A stretch of 64,000 nt of DNA from Parabacteroides sp. TM07-1AC (GCF_003480915.1 NZ_QUKD01000005.1:62001-126000); one strand, 5' to 3'. Numbered from the stretch's first letter, positions 51,567-60,992 are shown. Notes: a model not told the origin generated them from the sequence alone. Program-made: numbers and translations.

Positions 51567-52943
51567 TTATTTCTTATTCAACTTTATAGTCGCATTCGTT
51601 TTCTCTCCATTCTTGTCTCCCAAAGAGATTTTAAACGAGTTGCTCGTATCCATCAGCCCTAGAAAACCCGATATATCAAACTTCAAATTACCTTTATCAC
51701 CTTTCGAAGGAACTACCAGTTTCTTGCCCAAATTAGCCAGGATACCGTTTACTTCATCCACAGAAGACTTATTGAGCAAATCAAGCGATAACTTTATATC
51801 TGCTCCGATCGACACATCCACATCTAACTGAGATAAACCTGTTGGCAAATACAAATTAATTACCACGCTTTTGGTTGTAGATGTAATTGTCTGCACCTGA
51901 TTAACATCAAAAGAACGTCCATCGATCGTTCCGGTTATACCAATCTTTTGCTGTGTATCTCCTCCCGGCTCATCCCCACCTCCGGGCGTATCCGGATCTC
52001 CTCCCGGTGTATCCGGTTTTTCCGACTCTTCAAAGACAGACGGTATTTCAATCACATAGTCCTTCTCCACCAAAGATATATCCACTTTCAGCAAAGGACG
52101 AGCAACAGTCTGTTCTGAATCTCCCGGTTCGTCAGGTACTTCCGGTTCATCAGGATCAACTGGTTCTTCCGGCTCTTCCCCCTCATCTCCACCATCAGGT
52201 GTATCAGGGGGAATAGGGTTAATCGATTCGGTATCTAATTCGATATATACATTATTATGTTCCAATATCGTATCTTCTTTAGATAGGTCTACTGAATAGG
52301 TACAAGCCTTCTCATCCTTTGTCGTAGCATAAACAGTAAAACGCAAGGTTCCGCTGTTCTTCAGATAAGCAACACGTTCTTCATTAGCTGGAATAGTCAA
52401 CACACCTACACCATTGTCTGCCACGATCGTATAATCACCCTTAAACTGCTGCAGGAATTTATCAGAAAAGCCAAACTGCAGTTTTTTATTCTGTAACCGA
52501 CATTTAGCCACAACTTTCGCTACTTCTTTAGCTGAGATTATACAAGTGGTATCACCTGCATAATACGGTTGATCGAATCCCGCATTCACATTATCACCTA
52601 AACTTGCCGATACTTGGTAAAGTCCGGGAGGCAACAACAACTCACCTTCCTCTTTTATCGCAGCAAACGACTCATACGACTTTACAAGTTGTCCTAAACT
52701 ATCCAAAATAGAAACGGCAAAATCATCCGAGTTCAATGTCTCATCTATATCGCTATCACCTTTAGTACCCGGTACTGGGGTCTCTTTCTCTGCATTTACT
52801 TCCAAATCGAGCAAACCGACATTCTCTATCGACATGCCATCTCCTGTCTGTCCTTCTTTTTCACCGAACAGATCTTTCTTCATTTCACAAGAGAACAAAA
52901 AAGAGATAAGCAATAAAAGGCTCCAATATATTCTGTTATTCAT
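51567..52943 (-). CDS. DUF4493 lipoprotein with proline/acidic linkers
   Basis: 458 residues, lipobox FSC with Cys19. The DUF4493-type domain (about 45-240) has LLPPGLYQVSASLGDNVNAGFDQPYYAG, KCRLQNKKLQFGFSDKFLQQFKGDY and NEERVAYLKNSGTLRF. Then comes a low-complexity linker of Pro, Asp, Glu and Gly (about 245-275), a short folded block, a second PDTPGG-type linker (about 312-330) and a C-terminal beta domain of unknown family (GITGTIDGRSFDV to the end). It is the only member of the operon with these linkers and the only DUF4493 member with this C-terminal domain. Confidence 0.85.
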   Translation of the reverse strand: MNNRIYWSLLLLISFLFSCEMKKDLFGEKEGQTGDGMSIENVGLLDLEVNAEKETPVPGTKGDSDIDETLNSDDFAVSILDSLGQLVKSYESFAAIKEEGELLLPPGLYQVSASLGDNVNAGFDQPYYAGDTTCIISAKEVAKVVAKCRLQNKKLQFGFSDKFLQQFKGDYTIVADNGVGVLTIPANEERVAYLKNSGTLRFTVYATTKDEKACTYSVDLSKEDTILEHNNVYIELDTESINPIPPDTPDGGDEGEEPEEPVDPDEPEVPDEPGDSEQTVARPLLKVDISLVEKDYVIEIPSVFEESEKPDTPGGDPDTPGGGDEPGGDTQQKIGITGTIDGRSFDVNQVQTITSTTKSVVINLYLPTGLSQLDVDVSIGADIKLSLDLLNKSSVDEVNGILANLGKKLVVPSKGDKGNLKFDISGFLGLMDTSNSFKISLGDKNGEKTNATIKLNKK

Positions 52944-52947
52944 GTGT

Positions 52948-53754
52948 TTATTCTGTTATGTTCTGTGTAACTGATTTCAACGACAAGACCTTTTCCGATT
53001 CCAGACCCGCATCCAGTCGTATTACATAATACTCTCCCAACTGCGGAGAAGTAGCAGGTGTATTCAAACTATTCTTTACGTAATACGTCCGCTCCGGATA
53101 CCACTTATTAGAACTACCCAGTCGAACCTTCACTTTTACAACTAATGCTTTACATGCATCCAAAAAATAAGCAGTCGTCATTTTTTCCGGCGTAAACTCC
53201 CAAGAAGCCACACCATTAGAAACTGTTACTTGATAAGAATAGTTATTCGGGTGTTCTTTCATCAGCTGCTTAAACTGATCTGAAATCTCCAATTCAACCC
53301 CTATACTTTCGAACGTACAAGAAAGGGCTACATTAGAAATTTGTTTTTCCACCACCATGACCTTGTTATTTTCAGCCATAAAATAAGGAATTTCAGTTAT
53401 ACCGTCAGCCGTGTCCGTGGTTGTACAAGCTTTCACGGTATATTCACCCAACGGAAGGACGATAGGCAGACCTCCTTCTTCCTCGTTCAACAAATCCCCA
53501 TAAACCTTATCCAGCTTCACTAAATTATCCTTGTTATCAGTAATCACTATATGCAGATCTTCAACTACCAAATCACTGAAATCCGCACTTCGGGTAATAA
53601 TCGGCACCTTTATTTCAGTTGAATAACCGGCCATCAGTCGCAAACCTCCCATACCCTCCTCAAAGTATTCGTTCTTATCAACCGACCCGTCTCCACAAGC
53701 CGACAAACCCAGCAATACAGTACACAGACAACAGTATAGTATATTTCTTTTCAT
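52948..53754 (-). CDS. Short DUF4493 lipoprotein
   Basis: 268 residues, lipobox LSAC with Cys20. It is essentially one DUF4493-type domain: GGLRLMAGYSTEIKVPI, VVEDLHIVITDNKDNL, VLPLGEYTVKACTTTDTADGITEIPYFMAEN, NVALSCTFESIGVELEISDQF and PEKMTTAYFLDACKALV. It ends without PCMD, at LSLKSVTQNITE. Four bases separate it from the next gene, seven from the previous one. It could be a minimal subunit or partner of the longer paralogues. Confidence 0.85.
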   Translation of the reverse strand: MKRNILYCCLCTVLLGLSACGDGSVDKNEYFEEGMGGLRLMAGYSTEIKVPIITRSADFSDLVVEDLHIVITDNKDNLVKLDKVYGDLLNEEEGGLPIVLPLGEYTVKACTTTDTADGITEIPYFMAENNKVMVVEKQISNVALSCTFESIGVELEISDQFKQLMKEHPNNYSYQVTVSNGVASWEFTPEKMTTAYFLDACKALVVKVKVRLGSSNKWYPERTYYVKNSLNTPATSPQLGEYYVIRLDAGLESEKVLSLKSVTQNITE

Positions 53755-53761
53755 CTTTTCC

Positions 53762-56410
53762 TTATTCGTATATTAATTCGACGTTGTCAATATAAAGTTG
53801 GCTACCAACAGATTCTCCATCACTCAAATTTGCCACTGGCGGAATTTTCACTAAATTATTTCTCAAATAATCATAATTATCAGAAGAACTTGATTTAAAT
53901 AAAATATAAATCTTATCTGCTTTCAATCTACCATTTTTCCCCATATATTGTAATCGAACATCTTGACCTGTAATCCAAGAAGAAGTCGTCCCAGAACTTA
54001 TCGATGGCAACTGTTGTTCAGCTATAATTTCACCATTAACGTCCAACACAACAATCTTGGCAACAAACTTATCATCACTACCAGATTTCGTTTCGTATTT
54101 ATAATCAAAAGAGAAACCCGTGGGACGTGAATTAAACTTATAGCCATATATAGGTTCAAGTGTATTATTATCAATTTCTCCTAAGAATAACTCTCCAGGA
54201 GTTAAATGTTTGATTACAGAAGCATTCCCTCCTGCTGAATTTCCGGCTCCCCACCCTACTGTTCTAATTAAAGCTGCGATATCATCTTCACCTTTATCTG
54301 TTGTAGACATTGTACTAGAATTAGCTATATAACGAAAACTTATACTCCACCTATCACCACCATCTTGAGTAGTTTTCAAATTAACAGTGTTCCATCCTTT
54401 TGTTTCTTCATTTTTCCAAGGGAAATACTTTTCCCAATAACCTATTTTCTCAAAACTCCATTCTTCGAACCCTCCATTCGGAATCGTGCCAGTCGTCTCA
54501 GTTGTAACCATTACCTCTTTACTGACACGTTCATACTCTTTACCCTTGTTATATATCGCACGAACTGAATATTTCGTTTCCGGAGTCAAATTACGCAAAG
54601 TGTCTACCCACTGGTTTCCTTCAGCATCTTTTCTCAACGATTGATTCGGTATATCCGTCCAATCATTTCCATTCAAATATTGATAAGTCAGTTTATTCTT
54701 GTTCTCATCACCCAAGAAATCAGTACGTAGGACAATTCGTTTAGCAAAAGCGTCTCCCTCACTTGTCACAAAATCGAATTTCGGAGCTTTCACTACAATC
54801 TCTTTCATCATTTCATCCGTCTTTCCGTTTTTATCTTGCAGATGTAACTTCAATGTATATGTATGGCTTCCTCCCTCTTTTGGGGCAGACAAAAATGTTG
54901 TGAATGGCTTAAATATATACAGATCTAAACGTGAATCAGCTATTTTCTCCACACCGATACCATACATTGTATATAATGCATTCCGATCTGTATCATCACT
55001 CAATTTAAAGGCCTTTTTCAATCCGTCTGTACCAGTTAATATCAATGTCGTATTCTCTTGATCAATCAAGCCTTCTGCTATCAAAGATGCTTGTAACACA
55101 TCTTCCAACTCATCTCCTTCTACCACTTCCGAAGGTAAAGCCAACGCCTGTTTATCGATAAATGGATTACCCGCTGGTAATACTGTTACAGTCAGACGAA
55201 CTGTATTACTCTCATACGCCTTCCCTGTCGCATCAATAGCATGGAATGAAAAATGATAAACCACAGGAACATCCGGGTCTGCTTGCAAGCTCCGGATTGC
55301 CGTCAACAAACTCACATAACCGGCCCGAGCTTTAGACAAATCTCCGTCTTCAGTATCACCGACCATCCAGCGATATCCCTGTAACTTTGCCTCATCCGCT
55401 TGCGTCACAAAATCGATTTCTTCGGCCTCTTCTTCATCCGCATCACCTATCCAACGTTTTACGGACAAAGACTTCAGACCACCAGGAATATTGAATCCCA
55501 CTTGCAGTTCTTCATCAAATACCGAAGTTTTTACTTCCAAAGAAACACCATCTTTAAAGCCTCCGGCACTCAGTGTCGGCTTCGTCACCTGTTGCCACAT
55601 AAAATCCGGAATCTCCGTCGTCATCGTCACTTCCTCCATCGTATCATCCAATACAATATCCAGCCCGATTCCATCCAACGCTTCTCCATCCGTCTTGAAC
55701 ACCAGGCGGACATTCTGTCGGCGTTCCAGCTTTAATGCAGTCGGTACGTAATATGTTTTCTCCGTCTCTTCAGTTATTTTCTTCAGTTTGATACCGATAG
55801 CGATATTCGTTCCGTCCTTGTCCACCTGCATATATGCCGGACGCGTTTCGCCTTTGACAATCTCTAAATCGGCAGTCGTATACGAAGAACTCAGCAAAAC
55901 CGTATACTCTGAATACGCTTCCTTAAAATCGTCGGTATATTCAGCCGTGATCCGTGCATTCCCCAATGTCGCCGTCACCTCCAGCGGCGTACTCATCCCC
56001 TCTTTTACGGTAAAGGCAGTACTCCCCTCGAAATAAGGATTCTCAAATTCAGCAGGGAGATTGTTCCCTTTGGAGGCAACCAGGGTGTAAGCACCTTCGG
56101 GCAGTTCGATCTCAGACGGCATCTGGTCGAAACGGTCGTATGATTTTGTGGTGTCTTTGTCAGAGACAATCAATATCCGATAATCTTCTGTAGTAAGGAA
56201 TTGCGTGAACTCGTCCGAAACCGCTTTGGTGATGCCCGAATCGATACCTTTCTTCAGGGAAGTGGTATCGGCGGTCAGACTTAAACGTAGTTTTCCCGAT
56301 TTGGAAGAATGACCTTCCTCATCACAAGCAGACAGACTTAATATTAATACAGAAATATACGTAAACAACGCCATAGCTCTCGCAGAACTATGTCTTCTCT
56401 TCATTTCCAT
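53762..56410 (-). CDS. Large DUF4493 plus PCMD-like lipoprotein, first gene of the operon
   Basis: 882 residues, lipobox SAC with Cys29 after MKRRHSSARAMALFTYISVLILSL. The DUF4493-type domain (about 35-270) has LRLSLTADTTSLKKG, ELPEGAYTLVASKGNNLPAEFENPYFEG, ATLGNARITAEYTDDF and GETRPAYMQVDKD. Two or more beta domains follow. The C-terminal region (about 640-882) opens GGFEEWSFEKIGYWEKYFPWK and ends SQLYIDNVELIYE, a PCMD or CBM-like fold. ATG 56404 two codons in is an equal start choice. The operon's leader faces the divergent AraC gene across 288 bases. Confidence 0.85.
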   Translation of the reverse strand: MEMKRRHSSARAMALFTYISVLILSLSACDEEGHSSKSGKLRLSLTADTTSLKKGIDSGITKAVSDEFTQFLTTEDYRILIVSDKDTTKSYDRFDQMPSEIELPEGAYTLVASKGNNLPAEFENPYFEGSTAFTVKEGMSTPLEVTATLGNARITAEYTDDFKEAYSEYTVLLSSSYTTADLEIVKGETRPAYMQVDKDGTNIAIGIKLKKITEETEKTYYVPTALKLERRQNVRLVFKTDGEALDGIGLDIVLDDTMEEVTMTTEIPDFMWQQVTKPTLSAGGFKDGVSLEVKTSVFDEELQVGFNIPGGLKSLSVKRWIGDADEEEAEEIDFVTQADEAKLQGYRWMVGDTEDGDLSKARAGYVSLLTAIRSLQADPDVPVVYHFSFHAIDATGKAYESNTVRLTVTVLPAGNPFIDKQALALPSEVVEGDELEDVLQASLIAEGLIDQENTTLILTGTDGLKKAFKLSDDTDRNALYTMYGIGVEKIADSRLDLYIFKPFTTFLSAPKEGGSHTYTLKLHLQDKNGKTDEMMKEIVVKAPKFDFVTSEGDAFAKRIVLRTDFLGDENKNKLTYQYLNGNDWTDIPNQSLRKDAEGNQWVDTLRNLTPETKYSVRAIYNKGKEYERVSKEVMVTTETTGTIPNGGFEEWSFEKIGYWEKYFPWKNEETKGWNTVNLKTTQDGGDRWSISFRYIANSSTMSTTDKGEDDIAALIRTVGWGAGNSAGGNASVIKHLTPGELFLGEIDNNTLEPIYGYKFNSRPTGFSFDYKYETKSGSDDKFVAKIVVLDVNGEIIAEQQLPSISSGTTSSWITGQDVRLQYMGKNGRLKADKIYILFKSSSSDNYDYLRNNLVKIPPVANLSDGESVGSQLYIDNVELIYE

Positions 56411-56698
56411 TTCCCTCTTATGCCAATTTTACGGTTATTTGCTAACCTTAATATTATATACTAGTATCTATGCATTTTTTATCGGGGACAAATTAACTCC
56501 GAATTTCGGAACCTCACAAGGTCTATTTATACGATTTGCTGTCCTTTTTTTTAGACATGTCTTAAAACATATTAACTAACTTTCTTTATTATATATGATA
56601 TGGTACAGAAAGGAGATATTCCAGTGTTCTATTTATAAGAAAACAGATCAGCCTTTGAAAAATAATGAATACATTTGCAGCTATATAAAAACAAGCAA
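56411..56698. promoter_or_regulatory. Divergent control region between the DUF4493/PCMD operon and an AraC gene
   Basis: A 288-base AT-rich gap with no supported gene. On the plus strand TACATTTG at 56670-56677 is a TAnnTTTG box 21 bases before the AraC ATG. No equally good box was found for the minus-strand operon. No strong inverted repeat for an AraC site is obvious by eye. Confidence 0.55.
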
Positions 56699-57553
56699 AT
56701 GGACACAAATACAGCTAAGGAGCTACCCAAACTCGACATCCCCGAAGACTGGATTGTCGGGAAAGATATCAGCCCCGAAATACTGAATATGTACACGAAT
56801 TTCCCCTGCCGGTTGAAAGCTGGTATCTTCGTGCTCTGCATGGCAGGAGAAATCGAGGCTTCAATCGATGCAACGACCTACCAGGTAAAAGCAAACGACT
56901 TCGTGACCATCCTGCCGGGAAGTATTCTCCAGATACTGAAAGTAACAGGAGAGCTAAAGATCTATTTCATAGGCTATTCCTCCCAGTTCATTACATCAAC
57001 CAATATTATCAAATCGACTCTCGACATCTTCTATACGATAAAGACCTCACCGGTTTTCCCATTGAAAGAAGAAGTCGCCCAAATCTTCCGCGACCATATG
57101 GATCTGCTGGCCAGGACCTATATCACTTGTTACGGAAAAATCAGCAGAGAGGTTACCAAACATATGTTCTTCACCTTGATCCACGGACTAGGCGATTTGT
57201 ATAAGGATTTACGAACTAAAAAAACAGTTTTAGGAAAAAGTGAACAGATCGCACACGAGTTTACACAACTGGTCATGCAACATTACAGTCAGGAACGAAA
57301 CGTATCCTTCTATGCTGATAAACTGGGAATTACACAGGCTCATTTAAGTACAACGATCCGGCAAGCCACAGGAAAAACCTGCATCGATATCATCGCATCG
57401 ATGGTCATCATGGATGCCAAAGCCCAGTTGAAATCGACCGAGACTTCGGTGCAGGATATCGCCTATTCGCTGAACTTCACAAACATGTCCTTCTTCGGCA
57501 AATATTTTAAACGACATGTGGGTATCAGCCCGTTGGAATACCGGAATAGTTGA
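56699..57553 (+). CDS. AraC-family transcriptional regulator
   Basis: 284 residues from the ATG at 56699; an earlier TTG lies within the promoter box. The N-terminal 150 residues form a cupin-like sensor (PCRLKAGIFVLCMAGEIEASID, VKANDFVTILPGSI). The C-terminal HTH_18 pair is at about 190-284: VSFYADKLGITQAHLSTTIRQATGK and TSVQDIAYSLNFTNMSFFGKYFKRHVGISPLEYRNS, the classic AraC ending. No membrane or two-component domain, so it is a one-component regulator. Its divergence from the lipoprotein operon makes that operon its most likely target. Confidence 0.93.
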   Translation: MDTNTAKELPKLDIPEDWIVGKDISPEILNMYTNFPCRLKAGIFVLCMAGEIEASIDATTYQVKANDFVTILPGSILQILKVTGELKIYFIGYSSQFITSTNIIKSTLDIFYTIKTSPVFPLKEEVAQIFRDHMDLLARTYITCYGKISREVTKHMFFTLIHGLGDLYKDLRTKKTVLGKSEQIAHEFTQLVMQHYSQERNVSFYADKLGITQAHLSTTIRQATGKTCIDIIASMVIMDAKAQLKSTETSVQDIAYSLNFTNMSFFGKYFKRHVGISPLEYRNS

Positions 57554-57596
57554 AGTTCTGTGAGAACTACCGCCTCTACATGATAAAACAGGATTA

Positions 57597-58109
57597 AACC
57601 GTTCACCGTTCACCATAACAAACATATTCAACTAAATATCAACATATAACATATCATTTTAACAGGTGAACGGTTGCTCAAAAAAGTGAATGGTTCGCAT
57701 AAACCGTTCACTCTCATTTTTTAGATTACTTATTTTTATTACTCATAGTATTGCTCACCAAACAGAAAGTCAGGAACGATTAAGTCAAACGTCATAACCT
57801 CTATTCTTACCGACCAAGGTCGGCAAGCTTAACGAGCATGGTCACAAAGCTTAACGACAAAGGTCGCAAAGCTTAACGACGGAGGTTCTAAAGACCGAAA
57901 GTAATATCTAAAGAGTTAATTAGTAACGTGTTTGATAGCAACAAGTAACCAGAAGCAAGATACTTTTTAATTGCCGGAAGGGTTCATTTTAAAAAGGTGA
58001 AGGGTTCAAACCAACCATTCACCTTTTTATAGAACCGTTCACCCCATCCATTCACCCATAAGCCCATGATAATCAAAAAGCGAGTATGAAAAGGTGATAG
58101 GTGAATGGT
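57597..58109. repeat. Cluster of an 11-bp GGTGAACGGTT motif in both orientations
   Basis: AACCGTTCACC or its complement, with one or two changes, occurs about nine times: 57597, 57608 (half), 57665, 57686, 57702, 57996, 58013, 58032, 58048 and 58100. The pair at 57991-58027 folds into a 16-bp stem with one mismatch (AAAAAGGTGAAGGGTT with AACCATTCACCTTTTT) and a six-base loop. The stretch occupies the 625-base gap between the AraC and YifB genes, around array C. No open reading frame with coding character is seen. Confidence 0.75.
57811..57898. repeat. Intergenic array of 22-bp repeats (array C)
   Basis: Four direct units of exactly 22 bases start at 57811, 57833, 57855 and 57877. The core CGAC-AAGGTCG is palindromic in units 1 and 3, followed by CAAAGCTTAA in units 1-3. 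The last unit diverges. Flanked on both sides by copies of the 11-bp motif cluster. Confidence 0.85.
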
Positions 58110-58178
58110 ATATTACCCAATTTACTTAGGAAGCGACGCAATAGTATCATCCTGGTAGAAATAGTCTTCCTTAAATTT

Positions 58179-59717
58179 CTACAGTCCCCAACTCTCCCTG
58201 TCGAGGTTTCGGTAATTGATGGCTTCGGCGAGATGGCGGGTCTCGATGTTTTCGGAGGCATCAAGGTCGGCAATGGTGCGGGAGACTTTCAGGATACGGT
58301 CGTAGGCACGGGCGGACAGGCTCAGACGCTGCATGGCGGTTTTGAGCAAGGCCAGACAGGCGGCATCGGGCACGGCATATTTATGCAGAAGCGGCGTAGT
58401 CATCTGGGCGTTGCAATAGATACCTTCATAATCGGAAAAACGCTTTTCCTGGATAGCACGCGCCTTGATAACCCGTTCACGGACAGCCAGACTGGGTTCG
58501 GACGGACGTTGTTCGGAAATCTTCTCAAAAGGCACGGGAACGATCTCCACCTGTATGTCGATACGGTCGAGCAACGGTCCCGAAACACGGTTCATGTATT
58601 TCTGCACCGCTCCCGGAGGACAAAGACAAGGCCGGTCGGGATGGTTGTAATAACCGCACGGGCAAGGATTCATCGAAGCGACCAGCATAAAGCTGGCAGG
58701 ATAATCGACCGAGAAACGGGCACGCGAAACCGTGATCTTGCGATCCTCCAGCGGCTGACGCATCACTTCGAGCACACTTCGGTTGAACTCCGGCAACTCA
58801 TCGAGAAACAGTACCCCATTATGAGCCAGACTGACCTCTCCCGGTTGCGGATAAGCTCCCCCGCCTACCATCGCCACATTCGAAATGGTATGATGCGGCG
58901 AACGGAACGGACGCTGTACCATCAGGGAAGTCTCCACCCCTATCTTTCCTGCTACAGAATGGATCTTCGTTGTCTCCAGCGATTCATGCAAGGTGAACGG
59001 CGGAAGAATAGTCGGCAACCGTTTTGCCAGCATCGACTTGCCGCTTCCCGGTGCACCTATCATCAGCAGGTTATGACCACCGGCAGCAGCCACTTCCAAG
59101 GCACGCTTGACACTCTCCTGCCCGCGTACATCGGAGAAATCGAACTCAAACTGCTCCTGGCGGGCATAAAATTCTTCCCTCGTGTTCACGACAGTCGGCT
59201 GCAGTTCACGCTTTCCACTCATGAACTCGATTACCTCTTTGATGGTCGAAGCCCCGTACACCTCCAGATTATTGACTACCGCAGCTTCTCGTGCATTCTG
59301 TTTAGGAAGAATAAAGCCCTTGAAGTCCTCTTCCCTCGCTTTGATGGCGATAGGCAACACCCCTTTCACCGGCTGCAGGCTCCCGTCGAGCGAAAGTTCT
59401 CCCATCAGGATGAATTGATCCAGCCGGGAAGCATCCAGCTCTTCAGCCGCAGCCAATATGCCGACAGCCAGCGGCAGATCATAGGCAGAACCTTCTTTCC
59501 GGATATCGGCAGGCGCCATATTAATCACAATACGATTACGGGGGAATTTATATCCGCTTACCTGAAGGGCAGAGATGATACGTTCGTGACTTTCGCGTAC
59601 GGCAACATCGGGGAGACCGACCAGAAAGAACTGGATTCCCTTCGTACAATTGACTTCAATGGTGACAATGGTTGCAGAGATGCCCTGCACCGCGGCGGCA
59701 TACGATTTGACTAACAT
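58179..59717 (-). CDS. yifB: YifB/ComM-family Mg-chelatase-like AAA ATPase
   Basis: 512 residues. An N-terminal Lon-protease-like ChlI domain (MLVKSYAAAVQGISATIVTIEVNCTKG) is followed by the AAA+ core with Walker A GAPGSGKSMLAKRLP near residue 215, FRSPHHTIS, Walker B GVLFLDELPEF near 300 and the zinc-type CGYYNHPDRPCLCPP. A Mg-chelatase C-terminal domain ends it (AEAINYRNLDRE). ComM is a branch-migration helicase acting in natural transformation; the exact role in Bacteroidota is not settled. Full length, no anomaly. A long open frame on the opposite strand is a shadow. Confidence 0.95.
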   Translation of the reverse strand: MLVKSYAAAVQGISATIVTIEVNCTKGIQFFLVGLPDVAVRESHERIISALQVSGYKFPRNRIVINMAPADIRKEGSAYDLPLAVGILAAAEELDASRLDQFILMGELSLDGSLQPVKGVLPIAIKAREEDFKGFILPKQNAREAAVVNNLEVYGASTIKEVIEFMSGKRELQPTVVNTREEFYARQEQFEFDFSDVRGQESVKRALEVAAAGGHNLLMIGAPGSGKSMLAKRLPTILPPFTLHESLETTKIHSVAGKIGVETSLMVQRPFRSPHHTISNVAMVGGGAYPQPGEVSLAHNGVLFLDELPEFNRSVLEVMRQPLEDRKITVSRARFSVDYPASFMLVASMNPCPCGYYNHPDRPCLCPPGAVQKYMNRVSGPLLDRIDIQVEIVPVPFEKISEQRPSEPSLAVRERVIKARAIQEKRFSDYEGIYCNAQMTTPLLHKYAVPDAACLALLKTAMQRLSLSARAYDRILKVSRTIADLDASENIETRHLAEAINYRNLDRESWGL

Positions 59718-59758
59718 AATTAATGATTTTGGTTGAAAGTTTATAATTCGTTATTTCA

Positions 59759-60859
59759 TCACTCTATCAGTTTTTCAAGTGTTTGTTCTATTTCCACACC
59801 GTTGTCCGTCTTCATGACGATCTTTCCTTCTTCATCGATCAGGAAACAGCGGGGAAGTGCGTTTACATTATAGAGGTCGACCAACATCGTTGCCTGTCCG
59901 GCAGAGTCGGTCACCAGGTTCCAGTCGATACTGTCTTTAGCCAGCAGCTTGCGGACTTCCTTCGGGTCGTCGTCCAGGCTGATCAGCAGCATATCCACTT
60001 TCTCTTTCGGATATTTCATTGCGACTTTATCCAAAAACAGGTCTTCCGTCTGGCACATATCGCACCAGGGAGCCGTAAAAGCAAGCAGCAAATAACGTTG
60101 CGGGAATGAATCCAGACTCACAGTTTGTCCGTATACGTTCTTTACATGAAAGCCGGGGGCTTCCGCACCCAACAAGGTACGTTGTGCCTTGGCACTATAT
60201 TCCTGCAGTTTACGTATCAGATAGAAATTGTTCAACTTCGGACTCAGCACCGCCAGTAACTCATCCAGCTTTCGGGTGTCATCCGGATTCATGAAGTAAT
60301 ATTGCAGTAAAACAGCCGAAGCCTCCTCATCGGGATGCGCCTGTATGTATTCCATGGCCCGTTCCGACAACGTATGATTCACATTGGTCAGACGAGACGG
60401 GATATCGGTTTCCTCCGTTGTATTCGTATAGCTTCCCTTATTCGTCAAAATCTTGAACAGATCCGCTTGTTCCTTCAGCAAGGGACTGATACTCTTCTTG
60501 TAGGAGTTCAACTGATCGTTGATCCGTCCGCCTTTTACCTGCAACAGAGACGGATAAAGAGCATCACCGCTAATGGTTATTTTTTCACCTTTGATCAGGT
60601 AAGCCGTAGTCCAGCTTTTCTTGTTATCGAAGAAGATTGTGACCGTATTGAAATCACCTTCATTGCGTTTCAAAGAGAATTGTCCGGGTTTTTCACACGT
60701 GATGGTATCGACGACCTTGTAATTGTCATTTTCAAAAACAGCATACAACGTCTCATCTTCCAAATTAGACAATTTGCCTTCTATTCGGTAAGAGACGTCC
60801 TTGCCGCATGACGACAAAAACAATGCGACTCCGAAAATCAATAATAAATGCTTTATCAT
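59759..60859 (-). CDS. TlpA-like thioredoxin-fold lipoprotein with DUF4369 domain
   Basis: 366 residues from the ATG at 60859, which gives the signal peptide and lipobox MIKHLLLIFGVALFLSSCG (Cys18). An N-terminal DUF4369-type beta domain (about 25-120; YRIEGKLSNLEDETLYAVFENDNYKVVDTI) and a helical linker lead into a thioredoxin/AhpC domain (about 225-366) with redox-active CxxC in APWCDMCQTEDLF, then ALPRCFLIDEEGKIVMK with the cis-Pro. Predicted envelope thiol-disulfide oxidoreductase. It lies about 40 bases upstream of yifB on the same strand, after the pckA terminator. Confidence 0.92.
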   Translation of the reverse strand: MIKHLLLIFGVALFLSSCGKDVSYRIEGKLSNLEDETLYAVFENDNYKVVDTITCEKPGQFSLKRNEGDFNTVTIFFDNKKSWTTAYLIKGEKITISGDALYPSLLQVKGGRINDQLNSYKKSISPLLKEQADLFKILTNKGSYTNTTEETDIPSRLTNVNHTLSERAMEYIQAHPDEEASAVLLQYYFMNPDDTRKLDELLAVLSPKLNNFYLIRKLQEYSAKAQRTLLGAEAPGFHVKNVYGQTVSLDSFPQRYLLLAFTAPWCDMCQTEDLFLDKVAMKYPKEKVDMLLISLDDDPKEVRKLLAKDSIDWNLVTDSAGQATMLVDLYNVNALPRCFLIDEEGKIVMKTDNGVEIEQTLEKLIE

Positions 60860-60956
60860 TCTACCTTTAAACCCCACAATAACGGATAATTTGGGGTAAA
60901 GATAATAATAGATTTTAAAACAAACTAACATTTATGATAAAATTAATATAGATATA

Positions 60957-60992
60957 TAAAAAAAGCGCAGAACAAAATGTTCTACGCTTTTT
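60957..60992 (-). terminator. Terminator of pckA
   Basis: On the minus strand AAGCGTAGAAC and GTTCTGCGCTT pair around ATTTT, followed by seven T. It lies 45 bases past the pckA stop. Confidence 0.9.

Noticed and set aside
57554..57568. Terminator after the AraC gene
   Set aside because: AGTTCT/AGAACT forms a short hairpin but no T-run follows.
58101..59714. Long plus-strand open frame of 537 codons opposite yifB
   Set aside because: It mirrors the yifB gene almost exactly, has no recognisable domain and no promoter or coding character. It is an antisense shadow of a GC-richer gene.
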